A stretch of 64,000 bases of DNA, from positions 2,116,501-2,180,500 of the forward strand of contig NZ_RCCC01000001.1 in the NCBI RefSeq assembly GCF_003663825.1, read 5' to 3'. The notes beneath the pieces are model-generated. The model was not told the DNA's origin. It did not search any database and worked only from the letters and a program-made list of their open reading frames with translations. Within the stretch, counting starts at the first letter, position 1. The number at the start of each line of letters is the position of its first letter. This stretch comes from Acidovorax sp. 106 (GTDB lineage Bacteria; Pseudomonadota; Gammaproteobacteria; Burkholderiales; Burkholderiaceae_C). This document shows, piece after piece, positions 1 to 9,952 of this stretch. The position numbers and the translations under genes are program-made.

Positions 1-24
1 GTTCGGGCTGAGCCCGTCGAAGCC
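1..24. repeat. Short dispersed repeat, partial palindrome
   Basis: The window opens with a GC-rich motif whose reverse complement reads CTTCGACGGGCTCAGCCCG. From general knowledge, closely related motifs (TTCGACAGGCTCAGCCCGAA type) are scattered between genes in many Burkholderiales genomes. The core CGGGCTGAGCCCG can form a short hairpin. It lies just past the end of the response-regulator gene on the minus strand, so it may help end that transcript. Only one copy is in the window. Confidence 0.45.
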
Positions 25-65
25 AGGGCGTGGTGTGCGATGTGCTTGGGCAAGGGGTGTTGCAC

Positions 66-773
66 TCACAAGTCAAAACAGTACCCCATGCCCCGGTGCG
101 TGCTGATGTACTCGCGGCTGGCGTCCACTTCGCGCAGCTTGGCGCGCAGTGTTTTGATGTGGGTGTCCACCGTGCGGTCGGTGCTTTCGCTGTCGTCGCC
201 CCAGGCGGCGGCCAGCAGGGCGTCGCGTGAGTGGATGCGGCCCGCGCCGCGCAGCAGGTGCGACAGCAGCCGGTATTCGCGCCGCGTCAGCGGCAGGGCC
301 TGGCCGTGCAGGGTGATGCGCTGGCCCGCCTCGTCGTCCACCAACGGGGTGGCTGGCACGGCGGCCGGTGCGGGCGCCGGCATGGACGCGCGGCGCAGCA
401 GGGCCTTGACGCGGGCGGCCAGTTCGCGGGGGCTGAAGGGCTTGGCCAGGTAGTCGTCGGCACCCAGCTCCAGGCCCAGTACGCGGTCCAGTTCCTCGCC
501 CCGGGCGCTGAGCATCAGCACTGGCGTGGCCTGGCGCAGGCGCAGCGCCGCAGCCGCTTGACCATGGCGCACGTCGCGCAGCAGGTCCAGCCCGCTGCCA
601 TCGGGCAGGCCCACGTCCAGCACCAGCACATCAAATGGGTGGCGCTGCATTTGCTGGCGCGCGTCCTGCACCAGCAGGCAGTGCGTCACCTGCAGGCCAT
701 CGCGCTCCAGCGCATAGGCCACGGTGCGGGCGATGGCAGGGTCGTCTTCGAGCAGCAGCAGGCGGGTGGACAT
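66..773 (-). CDS. creB: CreB-like response regulator (OmpR/PhoB family)
   Basis: A 235-residue two-component response regulator that should bind DNA when phosphorylated by a partner sensor kinase. The N-terminal receiver domain (about residues 1-125) has the acidic pair EDD near residue 9, the phospho-acceptor aspartate in VLDVGLPDGSG and the conserved lysine in YLAKPFSP. The C-terminal winged helix (about 145-235) ends with DRTVDTHIKTLRAKLR and STHRGMGY, which closely resembles E. coli CreB rather than generic OmpR proteins. A CreC-type kinase gene would be expected downstream on the minus strand, which is outside the window. The family match is firm; the exact CreB assignment is by motif memory only. 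Confidence 0.8.
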   Translation of the reverse strand: MSTRLLLLEDDPAIARTVAYALERDGLQVTHCLLVQDARQQMQRHPFDVLVLDVGLPDGSGLDLLRDVRHGQAAAALRLRQATPVLMLSARGEELDRVLGLELGADDYLAKPFSPRELAARVKALLRRASMPAPAPAAVPATPLVDDEAGQRITLHGQALPLTRREYRLLSHLLRGAGRIHSRDALLAAAWGDDSESTDRTVDTHIKTLRAKLREVDASREYISTHRGMGYCFDL

Positions 774-779
774 GGGCGA

Positions 780-1415
780 TCAGCGTGCGACCAGCACGGG
801 GAACAGCTTGCCCAGCCCATCGGCCATCACTTCCACAGCCAGGGCCGCCAGGATCAACCCCATCAGCCGGGTCATCACGTTGATACCGGTTTTGCCCAGC
901 ACGCGGGCAATCGGGTCGGCCAGCGAGAAGCACAGGGCCGTGGCCAGCGCAATCACCACGCCGTAGCCCACCAGCGAGGCGTGTTGCCAGAAGGTCTGGG
1001 CACGGTCGGCGTAAATCACCACGGTGGACATGCTGGCTGGGCCGGTGAGCAGTGGAATGGTGAGCGGCACCACGGCAATGCTGCTGCCTGCGGCGGCTTT
1101 TTCGGCGCCTTCCTCCAGCTCGTGGGTCAGGGGCTTGGCCTCGGCGGGCTGGGCGTTGAGCATGTTCATCGCGCTGATCAGCAGCAGCATGCCCCCGCCC
1201 ACCTGAAAGCTCTGCAGCGAGATGTTGAAGAACTCCAGAATCTGCAGCCCCAGCAGCGCGCAGGCGGCAATCACGCAGAACGACGCAAACGCTGCCGTGC
1301 GGATGGTGCTGCGCCGCTGCGCCGCAGAAAAGCCCTGCGTGTAGTGGATGAAGAAGGGGACGATGGCCAGCGGGTTCACGATGGCCAGCAAGGTAATGAG
1401 GGGTTTCAGGTCCAT
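780..1415 (-). CDS. MarC family integral membrane protein
   Basis: A 211-residue protein made almost entirely of hydrophobic helices, probably six, placed in the inner membrane. The N-terminus (ITLLAIVNPLAIVPFF) and the segment GGGMLLLISAMNML are typical of the MarC/UPF0056 family. The family has no agreed function; an early link to multiple antibiotic resistance was not upheld. It starts with ATG at 1415 and ends 6 bases before the response-regulator gene on the same strand, so the two may be cotranscribed. That would make this membrane protein a possible part of the same signalling unit, but this is inference only. Confidence 0.85.
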   Translation of the reverse strand: MDLKPLITLLAIVNPLAIVPFFIHYTQGFSAAQRRSTIRTAAFASFCVIAACALLGLQILEFFNISLQSFQVGGGMLLLISAMNMLNAQPAEAKPLTHELEEGAEKAAAGSSIAVVPLTIPLLTGPASMSTVVIYADRAQTFWQHASLVGYGVVIALATALCFSLADPIARVLGKTGINVMTRLMGLILAALAVEVMADGLGKLFPVLVAR

Positions 1416-1483
1416 TTCGTAGCTCCAGTGTGCTGTGTGGGGTTCTCAAGGCCTTTGGGCTGGGCATGGCGAGAGCCAGCGTC

Positions 1484-1616
1484 CCCGCGCAAGGGCCTGC
1501 GCCGGCCCCACCGCCCCGCCGCGAAGGCGGCGTACCGAGCGCTTGCGCTGGGGGCTTCCCCCTCCCGACTTGCATAGCGAGTCGAGAGAGGGGGAAGGCG
1601 CGAAGCGCCTCAGGGG
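1484..1616 (-). repeat. Intergenic hairpin repeat, family 2 (copy 1)
   Basis: The interval between the MarC and SDR genes carries two stacked inverted repeats: a long imperfect stem at 1555-1597 (CTTCCCCCTC paired with GAGGGGGAAG) and a tight one at 1597-1609 (GGCGC-GAA-GCGCC). Read in reverse, the same layout and several shared blocks (CCGCGCAAGGGCC, CCCCGCCGCG, a hairpin pair ending in CTCAGG) recur near 27.2 kb. It looks like a REP/ERIC-type non-coding repeat and may stop transcription between the two genes. Confidence 0.6.
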
Positions 1617-1624
1617 GTGTCCCA

Positions 1625-2371
1625 CTACCGCCCCCCCGACACGTCGATCAGCGACATGGTCGTGTAGTGTGACGCGTCGGACATCAGCCACACAATGGCC
1701 TGCGCCACCTCCTCGGCGGTGCCGCCGCGCTGCATGGGCACCTGGTGCGACAGGTCGCGCACCCGGTCGGGTAGGCCGCCGCTGGCGTGGATGTCGGTCT
1801 CGATCAGCCCCGGGCGCACGGCGTTCACGCGGATGCCCTCGGCCGCCACCTCGCGGGCCAGGCCGATGGTGAAGCTGTCGATGGCGCCCTTGCTGGCCGC
1901 GTAGTCCACATACTGGTGGGCCGATCCCAGGCGCGATGCGGCGCTGGAGACATTGACGATGGAGCCGCCTGCGCCGCCGTGGCGGGTGCTCATGCGGCGC
2001 ACCGCCTCGCGTGCGCAGACGATGCTGCCGATCACGTTGGTGTCGAACATGCGGCGCAGTCGCGCAACGCCCATCTCGTCCACCCGGGCCGTCACATCCA
2101 CCACGCCTGCGTTGTTCACCAGCGCGGTGATGCGGCCCAGTTGCGCATCCACGGTGGCATACATGGCCAGCACCTGGTCTTCGTGGGCCACGTCGGCCTG
2201 CACCGCCAGGGCGTGCCCGCCCTGGGCCTGGATGCTGTCCACCACCGCCTGGGCGGCGGCGGCATTGGCGTGGTAGTTCACCGCCACGGCCCAGCCCTGC
2301 TGCGCGGCGAGCAAGGCGGTGGCGGCGCCAATACCGCGGCTGGCGCCTGTGATTAAAACGATCTTGTCCAT
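1625..2371 (-). CDS. Short-chain dehydrogenase/reductase
   Basis: A 248-residue classical SDR, expected to be a cytosolic NAD(P)-dependent oxidoreductase. The Rossmann cofactor motif TGASRGIG is at about residues 8-15, the structural motif NNAG near residue 87, and the catalytic Tyr and Lys in YAASK near residue 158, preceded by the catalytic serine region VNVSSAAS. The C-terminal GLIETDIHASGG follows the usual PG-T pattern. The start is the ATG at 2371. It is divergent from the dienelactone-hydrolase gene, with 54 bases between the starts, so the two probably share a control region. The substrate cannot be read from the sequence. Confidence 0.88.
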   Translation of the reverse strand: MDKIVLITGASRGIGAATALLAAQQGWAVAVNYHANAAAAQAVVDSIQAQGGHALAVQADVAHEDQVLAMYATVDAQLGRITALVNNAGVVDVTARVDEMGVARLRRMFDTNVIGSIVCAREAVRRMSTRHGGAGGSIVNVSSAASRLGSAHQYVDYAASKGAIDSFTIGLAREVAAEGIRVNAVRPGLIETDIHASGGLPDRVRDLSHQVPMQRGGTAEEVAQAIVWLMSDASHYTTMSLIDVSGGR

Positions 2372-2425
2372 GAAACGCTGTCTCCTGCAAGAATGGCGCA
2401 TTGGAACAGTTTTCAGGAGCGAAAC

Positions 2426-3115
2426 ATGGGTCAATTCGTCGATTTGAAGTCTGCCGATGGTTTTGTGCTGCCCGCCTGGGTGGCCGAGCCCGATGCGCCG
2501 CCCCGGGGCGCCGTGGTGGTGTTGCAAGAGATTTTTGGGGTCAATAGCCACATCCGCGCCGTCGCCGACCGCTTTGCCGCGCGTGGCTACCTGGCCGTGG
2601 CGCCTGCCACTTTCCACCGCGTGCAGCCCGGCGTGGAGCTGGGCTACACCGGCGACGACATGCAGGCGGGCATGGGCCTCAAAGGCGCCGTGGAGGCACT
2701 GCCCGCTCCTGGCGTCATGCCCGATATTCAGGCCGCCATCGATTACGCCGCCCAGCGCAGCGGTTGCAAGGTGGGCATCGTGGGCTTTTGCTGGGGCGGG
2801 CTGCTGACCTGGCGCGCTGCCTGCACGCTCACGGGCCTGTCGGCCGCCGTGCCTTACTACGGCGGCGGCATGACCACCCCTGAGGAAGCCGCCCGCCAGC
2901 CGCAGGTGCCCGTGCTGGCCCACTTTGGCGAGCGCGATCACTGGATTCCTCTGGACACGGTCCAGGCTTTTGACCGCGCCCAGCCCGGCGTGGAAGTGCA
3001 TGTGTACCAGGCCGACCACGGCTTTAACTGCGACCAGCGCGGCAGCTACGACGAGGCCGCCGCCCTGGCCGCCCGCGACCGCACGCTGGCGTTTTTCGAC
3101 AAGCATTTGGGCTGA
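2426..3115 (+). CDS. Dienelactone hydrolase family protein
   Basis: A 229-residue cytosolic alpha/beta hydrolase of the dienelactone hydrolase type. The nucleophilic cysteine sits in GFCWGG (about residue 123), the acid in FGERDHWIP and the histidine in QADHGFNC, which gives the Cys-Asp-His triad of this family. Known members open cyclic lactones formed when aromatic compounds are broken down, but many, including E. coli YghX/YsgA types, have unknown substrates. I chose the ATG at 2426 because AGGAGC lies 5 bases upstream; an earlier ATG at 2393 has no ribosome-binding site. No aromatic-degradation genes lie nearby, so the substrate is open. Confidence 0.88.
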   Translation: MGQFVDLKSADGFVLPAWVAEPDAPPRGAVVVLQEIFGVNSHIRAVADRFAARGYLAVAPATFHRVQPGVELGYTGDDMQAGMGLKGAVEALPAPGVMPDIQAAIDYAAQRSGCKVGIVGFCWGGLLTWRAACTLTGLSAAVPYYGGGMTTPEEAARQPQVPVLAHFGERDHWIPLDTVQAFDRAQPGVEVHVYQADHGFNCDQRGSYDEAAALAARDRTLAFFDKHLG

Positions 3116-3200
3116 CCGCCCTGGCACGGCCCGCAGCCCCCACGCTGCGTGGCTCTGCCGAGTGGCGCAGTGTGGGCATTGCATTCAACCTGGAGGCGCC

Positions 3201-4130
3201 ATGGCCAACTGCATTCGAGACTTCAAGCCTTTTAGGCCCCTAGCGCTTTTGAATCAAGCGCTGACAGCTATATATTTGATAGCAATTGCCAGCCTGGCCC
3301 ACGCGGCCGACTACACCGGCCCCCTGTTCGACGCCCACCTGCATTACAACGAAGAAGCCTGGAACGGCAGCACCGGCCCGCACCCGCCCGCCGACGTGCT
3401 GGCCCGCATGCAGGCCAGCGGGGTGCGCGCCATCGTGGCCAATTCGCGTCCCAATGCAGGCTCGCTGGCGCTGGCGGCCCTGCCGCAGATGCGCGAGGCA
3501 GGCATTGCCGTAGTGCCCTTTGTGCGCCTGTACCGCACCCGGGCTGACTACACCGGCTGGCCCCGCGACGAATCCATCTACGACATGGTGCTGGCCGAGC
3601 TGGCGCGCGGCACCGCAGCGGGCCCGTACCGGGGCATTGGCGAGTTTCACCTATACGACAGCGCCGATGCCAACGGCCCCGTGGCGCGCAATCTGATGCA
3701 GCTGGCCGAGCAGCGCCGCCTGGTGGTGCTGGCGCATGTGGACGATGTGGCGATTGACCTGCTGATGGCGCACACCCCCAGCCAGGGCCAGGCGGTGCGC
3801 CTCATCTGGGCCCACACGGGCATTGGCGGCGCCCCGGTAGCGCGGGTGGACGCGCTGCTGGCCCACTACCCCGGCCTGGTGGGCGAGCTGTCGTACCGCC
3901 CCGGGCTGGTGTGCGATGGCGGGCAGCTGTGCCCCGAGTGGCGCGCCCTGCTGCTCAAGTACCCCACCCGCTTTGTGATCGGCTCGGACACCTGGGTTAA
4001 CCAGCGCTGGCAGCACTACGAGGCGCAAATGAAGGACTACCGCACCTGGCTGGGCGGCCTGCCCGCCAATGTGGCCCAGCGTGTGGCCTGGGGCAATGCG
4101 GCGGCGTTGTTTGGGGTGGATGGGCACTGA
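3201..4130 (+). CDS. Secreted amidohydrolase family protein
   Basis: A 309-residue TIM-barrel metal hydrolase of the amidohydrolase-2 type. Metal-ligand motifs are visible: DAHLHY near residue 43, LAHVDD, WAHTG and IGSDTW towards the C-terminus. Residues 1-36 form a signal peptide ending in LAHA|AD, so the enzyme should act in the periplasm. The start at 3201 has GGAGG about 6 bases upstream. The hydrophobic core of the signal peptide is encoded by a copy of the dispersed hairpin repeat (see the repeat at 3239). The substrate is unknown. The gene stands alone, 85 bases after the dienelactone hydrolase gene. Confidence 0.8.
   Translation: MANCIRDFKPFRPLALLNQALTAIYLIAIASLAHAADYTGPLFDAHLHYNEEAWNGSTGPHPPADVLARMQASGVRAIVANSRPNAGSLALAALPQMREAGIAVVPFVRLYRTRADYTGWPRDESIYDMVLAELARGTAAGPYRGIGEFHLYDSADANGPVARNLMQLAEQRRLVVLAHVDDVAIDLLMAHTPSQGQAVRLIWAHTGIGGAPVARVDALLAHYPGLVGELSYRPGLVCDGGQLCPEWRALLLKYPTRFVIGSDTWVNQRWQHYEAQMKDYRTWLGGLPANVAQRVAWGNAAALFGVDGH
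3239..3287 (+). repeat. Double-hairpin repeat, family 1, inside a signal-peptide sequence
   Basis: TAGCGCTT-TTGAATC-AAGCGCT forms the first hairpin and GCTAT..ATAGC the second, the same arrangement as the copies at 8.8, 12.2, 25.1, 32.7 and 45.4 kb. This copy lies within the amidohydrolase reading frame and encodes residues 13-29 (core [17 protein letters not shown]), the hydrophobic stretch of the signal peptide. Confidence 0.8.
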
Positions 4131-4324
4131 GCTGTTGGCTGCGGCTGGCGCCTGCTGGTAGCTAGCCGCTGTCAGCTGCGCCGTATTAGGGTGAATCTGT
4201 AGGGGTGGCGCAAGCCCGGTGCCCTACTATTTTCAGGCTGGCCCACTCCGTTTCTGGGCGCGGAGATTTTTGTTTGAACCCTTCTCTTTTTTCAACGCGT
4301 TCCCGCCTTGGCTGTGCATCGCAG

Positions 4325-4921
4325 ATGCCGAGCCTTTCCCGCCGCCATGCTCCGCTGCTGCAAGTCGTTGCCGGGCTGGCGTTGGTGGCTGCGCTGGGCC
4401 TGGCGCAGCCAACCCCCGCGCATGCGGCCACAGCGTTTGAGCCCGCGCAGACGGTGCAGGGCACGCCACTGGTGCTCAACGGCTCGGGCACACGCTACCG
4501 CACGGTGTTCAAGGTGTACGACATGGCCCTGTACACGGCCCGCAAGGTCAAGACGCTGGAGGAGTTGCTGGCGCTGCCCGGGCCGGTGCGGCTGAACTTT
4601 GTGGCCCAGCGCGACATCCCGGGCACAGACCTGGGGGTGTCTTTCATCAAGGGTTTGTCCAACAACTCACCGGCCGAGCAGATTCGCCGCTACACGCCTG
4701 CCAGTAACCGGCTGATCGAGATCTTCTCGGGCCGCCCCAAGCTGGCCCCCGGCGAGACCTTTGCCATGGAATACCTGCCGGGCAAGGGCACCACCTTCTA
4801 CATCCAGGGCCAACCCCAGGGCGCACCTGTGGGCGATGCCGAGTACTTTGGCATGGTGCTGCGCATCTGGCTGGGTCAGGTGCCGGTAGACCACCAGCTC
4901 AAGGAAGCGCTGCTGCCTTGA
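4325..4921 (+). CDS. Chalcone isomerase-like periplasmic protein
   Basis: A 198-residue exported protein. Residues 1-33 look like a signal peptide (basic SLSRRH, then a long hydrophobic core, then PAHA|ATAF). The mature part resembles the bacterial chalcone-isomerase-like family: GTRYRTVFKVYDMALYT at the start, then VRLNFVAQRDI, and a C-terminal FGMVLRIWLG block. Bacterial members are not known to make flavonoids, and their role is unclear; some may bind fatty acids. The frame is open from 4205, but the start at 4325 places the signal peptide correctly. No clear ribosome-binding site precedes it, so the start is provisional. Confidence 0.75.
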   Translation: MPSLSRRHAPLLQVVAGLALVAALGLAQPTPAHAATAFEPAQTVQGTPLVLNGSGTRYRTVFKVYDMALYTARKVKTLEELLALPGPVRLNFVAQRDIPGTDLGVSFIKGLSNNSPAEQIRRYTPASNRLIEIFSGRPKLAPGETFAMEYLPGKGTTFYIQGQPQGAPVGDAEYFGMVLRIWLGQVPVDHQLKEALLP

Positions 4922-4954
4922 TGCAGTTGCAGCCAGCCCAGGCTCATCGCCTTG

Positions 4955-6550
4955 TCAGGCCGATGTGAGCTGGGATTGCATGCGTCCGGGGCGCCGCAGT
5001 GGCGCGGCACTGTCGGCCACCTTGAAGGTGGAAGCGGCCTGGGCCAGTCGGTAGGCTTGCTCGCGCAGGCTTTGGGCGGCGGCAGCAGATTCTTCCACCA
5101 GCGCGGCGTTTTGCTGGGTGGCCTGGTCGAGCTGGGCGATGGCGTCGTTCACCAGGGCAATGCCGTCAGACTGCTCGCGGGCGCTGGAGGCAATGTGGGC
5201 TATCACCTCCGTCACCTTTTGCACCGAGCTGACGATGTTCTGCATGGCAGCGCCGGCGTTGTGCACGAGCTGGGTGCCTTCGCCCACCTTTTCCACGCTG
5301 GTGGAGATCAGGCCCTTGATTTCCTTGGCCGCTTCCGCACTGCGCTGGGCCAGGCTGCGCACTTCGCCCGCCACCACGGCAAAGCCACGGCCTTGCTCGC
5401 CTGCACGGGCGGCTTCCACGGCGGCGTTCAGCGCCAGGATGTTGGTCTGGAAGGCAATGCCGTCAATGGTGCCAATGATGTCGGCAATGCGGCGCGAGCT
5501 GGTGTGGATGTCTTCCATGGTGTCCACCACCTGCGCCACGATGCTGCCGCCTTGCGAGGCCACCTCGGCTGCCGACGATGCCAGGCCGCTGGCAGTGCGC
5601 GCGGCCTCGGCCGACTGCTGCACGGTGGCGGTGAACTGCTCCATGGACGAGGCCGTTTGCTGCAGGTTGGCTGCGGTGTGCTCGGTGCGGGACGAGAGGT
5701 CTTGCGTGCCGCCAGCAATCTGGTCGCTGGCGCTGGCGATCTGGTTGCCCGCATCGCGGATCTGGCCAATCATCGAAGCCAGTGAGTGCTGCATGTCGCC
5801 CAGGGCGCGCAGCAGGTGCCCGGTTTCATCCTTGCGGGTGCTCATGATGCTGCTGGTCAGGTCGCCACGCGCAATGGTGTCTGCCACGGCCACGGAGTCG
5901 CTGAGCGGTAGGGTGATGCTGCGGGTGATGGTGACGGCCAGCGCCATGCCCAGGCCGCAGGTAATGGCGCCCAGCGCAATCAGCCAGTAGCGGGCCTGGT
6001 CGTTGGCGGCCTTGATGGGGGCGGCAGATTCGTCCAGTGCCTTGCGTTGCAGCTCCATCAGCGCTTCCACGCGGGCCATGTATTGCTTGGCGGCGGGCAC
6101 GAAGCGGGTTTCCAGTTGTGCGTCGGCCTGCTCGTGTTGGCCGCTGCGGCGCAAGTCAATCACGGCATCGCGCGCTTCGGTGTAGTTGCGGCGCAGTGCG
6201 CTGATGTCCTTGAACAGGGCGCGTTCGGCATCGGTCTGCATCAGGCCTTCCACCTTGGTCTGGATGTCGGTGGTGGTACTGGCCGACAGCTTTTGTTCGT
6301 CGGCAAAGTAGGTGGCCAGCGATGCATCGCTGCTCTTGGCCACGGCCGTGGTGCGGCGCACGGCGGTGTGGATCAGTCGGTACCAGTCGCTGATGAGCCG
6401 CTCCTTGGCCAGGGGTTGCTCGATCACGGCTTGGGTGGAGGTGGAGGCCGTTTGCAGCTGCCACACCCCCAGCAGGGTGCCCAGCAGGGACAAAGCAAGC
6501 AATAACCCAAAGCCCAGGGAGAGGCGTTTTCCAATGGCGATTTGATTCAT
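4955..6550 (-). CDS. Methyl-accepting chemotaxis protein
   Basis: A 531-residue chemoreceptor in the inner membrane that passes signals to CheA/CheW. It has a first membrane helix at about 11-33, a periplasmic four-helix ligand domain of about 155 residues, a second helix near 190-212 ([18 protein letters not shown]), a HAMP region, and a signalling domain with the highly conserved hairpin tip [20 protein letters not shown]. Long alanine-rich stretches form the methylation coiled coils. No NWETF-type tether for CheR is seen at the C-terminus. The ATG at 6550 is chosen because it starts directly with a typical receptor N-terminus ([13 protein letters not shown]); 23 earlier codons are open but look non-coding. 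The ligand is unknown. Confidence 0.92.
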   Translation of the reverse strand: MNQIAIGKRLSLGFGLLLALSLLGTLLGVWQLQTASTSTQAVIEQPLAKERLISDWYRLIHTAVRRTTAVAKSSDASLATYFADEQKLSASTTTDIQTKVEGLMQTDAERALFKDISALRRNYTEARDAVIDLRRSGQHEQADAQLETRFVPAAKQYMARVEALMELQRKALDESAAPIKAANDQARYWLIALGAITCGLGMALAVTITRSITLPLSDSVAVADTIARGDLTSSIMSTRKDETGHLLRALGDMQHSLASMIGQIRDAGNQIASASDQIAGGTQDLSSRTEHTAANLQQTASSMEQFTATVQQSAEAARTASGLASSAAEVASQGGSIVAQVVDTMEDIHTSSRRIADIIGTIDGIAFQTNILALNAAVEAARAGEQGRGFAVVAGEVRSLAQRSAEAAKEIKGLISTSVEKVGEGTQLVHNAGAAMQNIVSSVQKVTEVIAHIASSAREQSDGIALVNDAIAQLDQATQQNAALVEESAAAAQSLREQAYRLAQAASTFKVADSAAPLRRPGRMQSQLTSA

Positions 6551-6713
6551 ACAACAGGTTCTTTGAAGTGCGCCATCGAGGGTATCGATCGCACCCAAAG
6601 AGGGCTTGAGCAAGGTCAAGCGCCGTTACCTTTGTTACGAATATCGCCGTGCGCTGTCGGCCGTGGGCAAGTGCGCAGGGCGGGGCGCTACTTGCTGTGC
6701 GCGTGCAGGTGCT

Positions 6714-7484
6714 TCAGTGGCGTGCGAGCCCGCACAACTGTGCAAACCGGCCCAGCAGGCTGCAGGCCTGGGGCGTCTCTTGCACCATTGGCGGGGGGTG
6801 CCCGGCGGGCAGGGTGGCGGCCAGGTGCTGCACATAGCCTTGCATGGCCGCCAGGCTGAATTCGGGGTGGAACTGCACGCCCCAGGCGTTGGCCCCGATG
6901 CGGTAGGCCTGGTGGGGCTCGTGTGCGTTGCCGGCCAGCCGCACGGCCCCAGGGGGCAGGGCGCGCACGGACTGGGTGTGCACCACCTGGGCGTTCCACT
7001 GGCTGGGCAGGTGGGCAAAGAGGGGGTCGGCCTGGGCCTCGGGCGTGAGGGAGATGGGCACGGTGCCCAGCTCCAGCCCGCCAGGGTGGTAGCCGACTTC
7101 GCCCCCCATCGCGTGGGCCAACAGCTGGTGGCCGTAGCAAATGCCCAACACCGGCGTGCCGTGGGCCACGAGGCGGGTGAGCCAGGGCACCAGGGCCTCG
7201 CTCCAGGCTTCGCGGTCGGACACCATGGCGTGGCTGCCGGTGATGACGACCCCGGCCAGCGTTTCGGGCCCGGGCAGGGGGCTGGCTTGGCGGGCGTCCA
7301 GCACCTGTATGGGCGGGGGCTGGTGTGCGTTCGCTGGGTCGGCTTTGTTGCCGCAACCCATGCCAGTGTCTGCGGCCAGCCCGGTTTCGATCCAGTGCTC
7401 AAAGTCGCCCATGTGTGGGCGCAGGGTGTCGAGGGTGTCGCCGGTCTTGATGATCAGGATCGGGCGAGGGGCAGATGTGGGCAT
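6714..7484 (-). CDS. Class I glutamine amidotransferase (GuaA-like)
   Basis: A 256-residue stand-alone amidotransferase domain of the GMP-synthase-like type. The nucleophilic cysteine lies in GICYGHQLLAHAMGG and the His-Glu pair in GVQFHPEFS, so the triad is complete. No synthetase domain is attached. Proteins of this kind hydrolyse glutamine or gamma-glutamyl compounds; E. coli PuuD is a more distant relative. The start at 7484 (MPTSAPRPILIIKTG) gives a normal family N-terminus. The C-terminus has an extra tail of about 40 residues after the triad. The gene is on the same strand as the downstream chemoreceptor gene but 163 bases away, so cotranscription is uncertain. Confidence 0.85.
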   Translation of the reverse strand: MPTSAPRPILIIKTGDTLDTLRPHMGDFEHWIETGLAADTGMGCGNKADPANAHQPPPIQVLDARQASPLPGPETLAGVVITGSHAMVSDREAWSEALVPWLTRLVAHGTPVLGICYGHQLLAHAMGGEVGYHPGGLELGTVPISLTPEAQADPLFAHLPSQWNAQVVHTQSVRALPPGAVRLAGNAHEPHQAYRIGANAWGVQFHPEFSLAAMQGYVQHLAATLPAGHPPPMVQETPQACSLLGRFAQLCGLARH

Positions 7485-7590
7485 GAATGCGCTGAGCGTT
7501 GAACAGAGGGGCGGCCGCGCAGCCAGGTGGCCGTGCTGCTCACGTGGGGGCGCTGGCAGGGGTGGCCCACACCCCTTCGTTGCATGGGGC

Positions 7591-8727
7591 TCAGGCGTGG
7601 CCAGTGCGCGCCAGGTAGCGCTTGCGCCAGAAAAGCAAGACCAGTGCCAGCGCAATGGACGCCATGGCGCCCATGGCCCACCAGAAGCCGTCGGCTTTGT
7701 GGATGAGGGGGATGAACTCGAAGTTCATGCCAAAGATGCCTGCGATCAGGTTCAGCGGTAGGAACACGGCGGTGAGTGCCGTGAGGGTGCGCATGATGTC
7801 GTTGGTGCGGTTGCCTTGTACCGAAAAGTGCATCTGCACGGCGGTTTCGGTGCTTTGCTCGAGTCGGCGTACGTGGTGCACCACGCGCTCGATGTGTTCG
7901 AGCACGTCACGGCTGCGCACCTTGAGCAGGTCCAGCTCGCGCTGCCCTGTGGGCGAGTCGGGCTGGGCCCAGGTCTCCAGTGCATCGATCCAGTCTTGCA
8001 CGGCGCTGCGCTGGTCTTCGCAGATTTCATCGAGCTGGTGCAGCGACAGGCGCGCATCCAGCAGCGAGCTCCAGTTGACATGCCGGGCCCGGGGCCTGAG
8101 CAGCTCGGTTTGCCAGTGGTCGAGCTGGCGCGTCAGCTCGCGGCGCAGGTCCAGGTAGCCGTCCACCATCAGGTTGACCACGCGCAGCATCAGGTCGGCG
8201 GGGCTGGCGGGCAGGCGCGAGCCGGGGATGGGGTTGGCGCGGCCTTCGCGCTGCTCTGCAGGGGCACCGGGCGCGGTGGCCAGCAGCTTGCTCGCATAGG
8301 CCTCGCGCACTGTGCAGTCGCTGGGGTGCACCGTGAGCAGCACGTGGTCAAACACCGCAAAGCCCACGGGGCTGGTGTCCAGGCGCCGCAGTACCAGCGG
8401 GCCGGTCGGCTTGCGGGGCGGTGTGGCTTGGCTGGCGCCTTCGGCATCGATGCTGGCGCTGGCCGTGGCCAGGCGGCGGAACACCAGCAGGTCGTACTGC
8501 GAGGTGTAGTCGTAGTGCGAGGGCAGCTGCGCGTTCAGCAGGTCCGACACATGCAAGTCCACCAGTTGCAGTCCCACCAGGGTTTGCAGGGCGCTCTGGA
8601 TCTCCAGCAGGCGCGCCTGAAAGGCCGGGCGGGCCACGGCAATCCACAGAAAGCCCTGGGCAGGGGCCTGGGCTGGCAGCTCGGGCAGCTCAGTCACGCC
8701 GCTGCTGTGGATGTGGAAGATGCGCAT
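7591..8727 (-). CDS. CorA family divalent cation transporter
   Basis: A 378-residue inner-membrane channel protein of the CorA/ZntB superfamily. The large cytoplasmic N-terminal domain (about 1-310) is followed by two membrane helices. The signature GMN, which forms the selectivity filter, is at residues 333-335 in IFGMNFEF, and the second helix (GAMASIALALVLLFW) leads to a short basic tail. An intact GMN supports Mg2+ or related cation transport. The loop after GMN reads FEFIPLIHKADG; I cannot decide between Mg2+, Co2+ and Zn2+ from this. It is separated from hemB by a family-1 repeat, so it may be transcribed from the hemB side. Confidence 0.88.
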   Translation of the reverse strand: MRIFHIHSSGVTELPELPAQAPAQGFLWIAVARPAFQARLLEIQSALQTLVGLQLVDLHVSDLLNAQLPSHYDYTSQYDLLVFRRLATASASIDAEGASQATPPRKPTGPLVLRRLDTSPVGFAVFDHVLLTVHPSDCTVREAYASKLLATAPGAPAEQREGRANPIPGSRLPASPADLMLRVVNLMVDGYLDLRRELTRQLDHWQTELLRPRARHVNWSSLLDARLSLHQLDEICEDQRSAVQDWIDALETWAQPDSPTGQRELDLLKVRSRDVLEHIERVVHHVRRLEQSTETAVQMHFSVQGNRTNDIMRTLTALTAVFLPLNLIAGIFGMNFEFIPLIHKADGFWWAMGAMASIALALVLLFWRKRYLARTGHA

Positions 8728-8756
8728 GCGGGAGTGGTTGAGGGTAAAATGGCATG

Positions 8757-9809
<1,053 letters not shown>

Positions 9810-9896
9810 CTATCTCGGCAACGCCCTGGGGGCCTTGGCCTGTCACCACGCGGCCCCGAGGGCGGGGGGTGGGCGCCATAAATAACCCTACTGATT

Positions 9897-9914
9897 TATG
9901 CAACTAATTGCATA
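9897..9914. promoter_or_regulatory. Perfect dyad TATGCAA-CTAA-TTGCATA (candidate operator)
   Basis: A perfect 7-bp inverted repeat with a 4-bp spacer stands alone in AT-rich DNA between hemB and the candidate small RNA. It ends 3 bases before the proposed -35 box of the small RNA and lies about 105 bases upstream of the hemB start. The symmetry and length suit a dimeric regulator. I cannot name the protein. Confidence 0.5.
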
Positions 9915-9917
9915 TGC

Positions 9918-9946
9918 TTGTAACGGTTTGTCATTAATGATAAATT
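9918..9946 (+). promoter_or_regulatory. Candidate promoter of the small RNA, overlapped by a second dyad
   Basis: TTGTAA (9918-9923) and TAAATT (9941-9946) are spaced by exactly 17 bases, predicting a start near 9953. The region 9927-9944 (TTTGTCATTAATGATAAA) is an 18-bp inverted repeat with only one mismatched pair, and TAATGATAA at 9935-9943 matches the core of a Fur box (13 of 19 positions over 9933-9951 by hand). A repressor bound here would block the promoter. Confidence 0.5.
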
Positions 9947-9952
9947 TGATCC

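Noticed and set aside
4140..4200. A further family-1 repeat copy near GGTAGCTAGCCGCTGTCAGC
   Set aside because: Only a few bases agree and neither hairpin can form.
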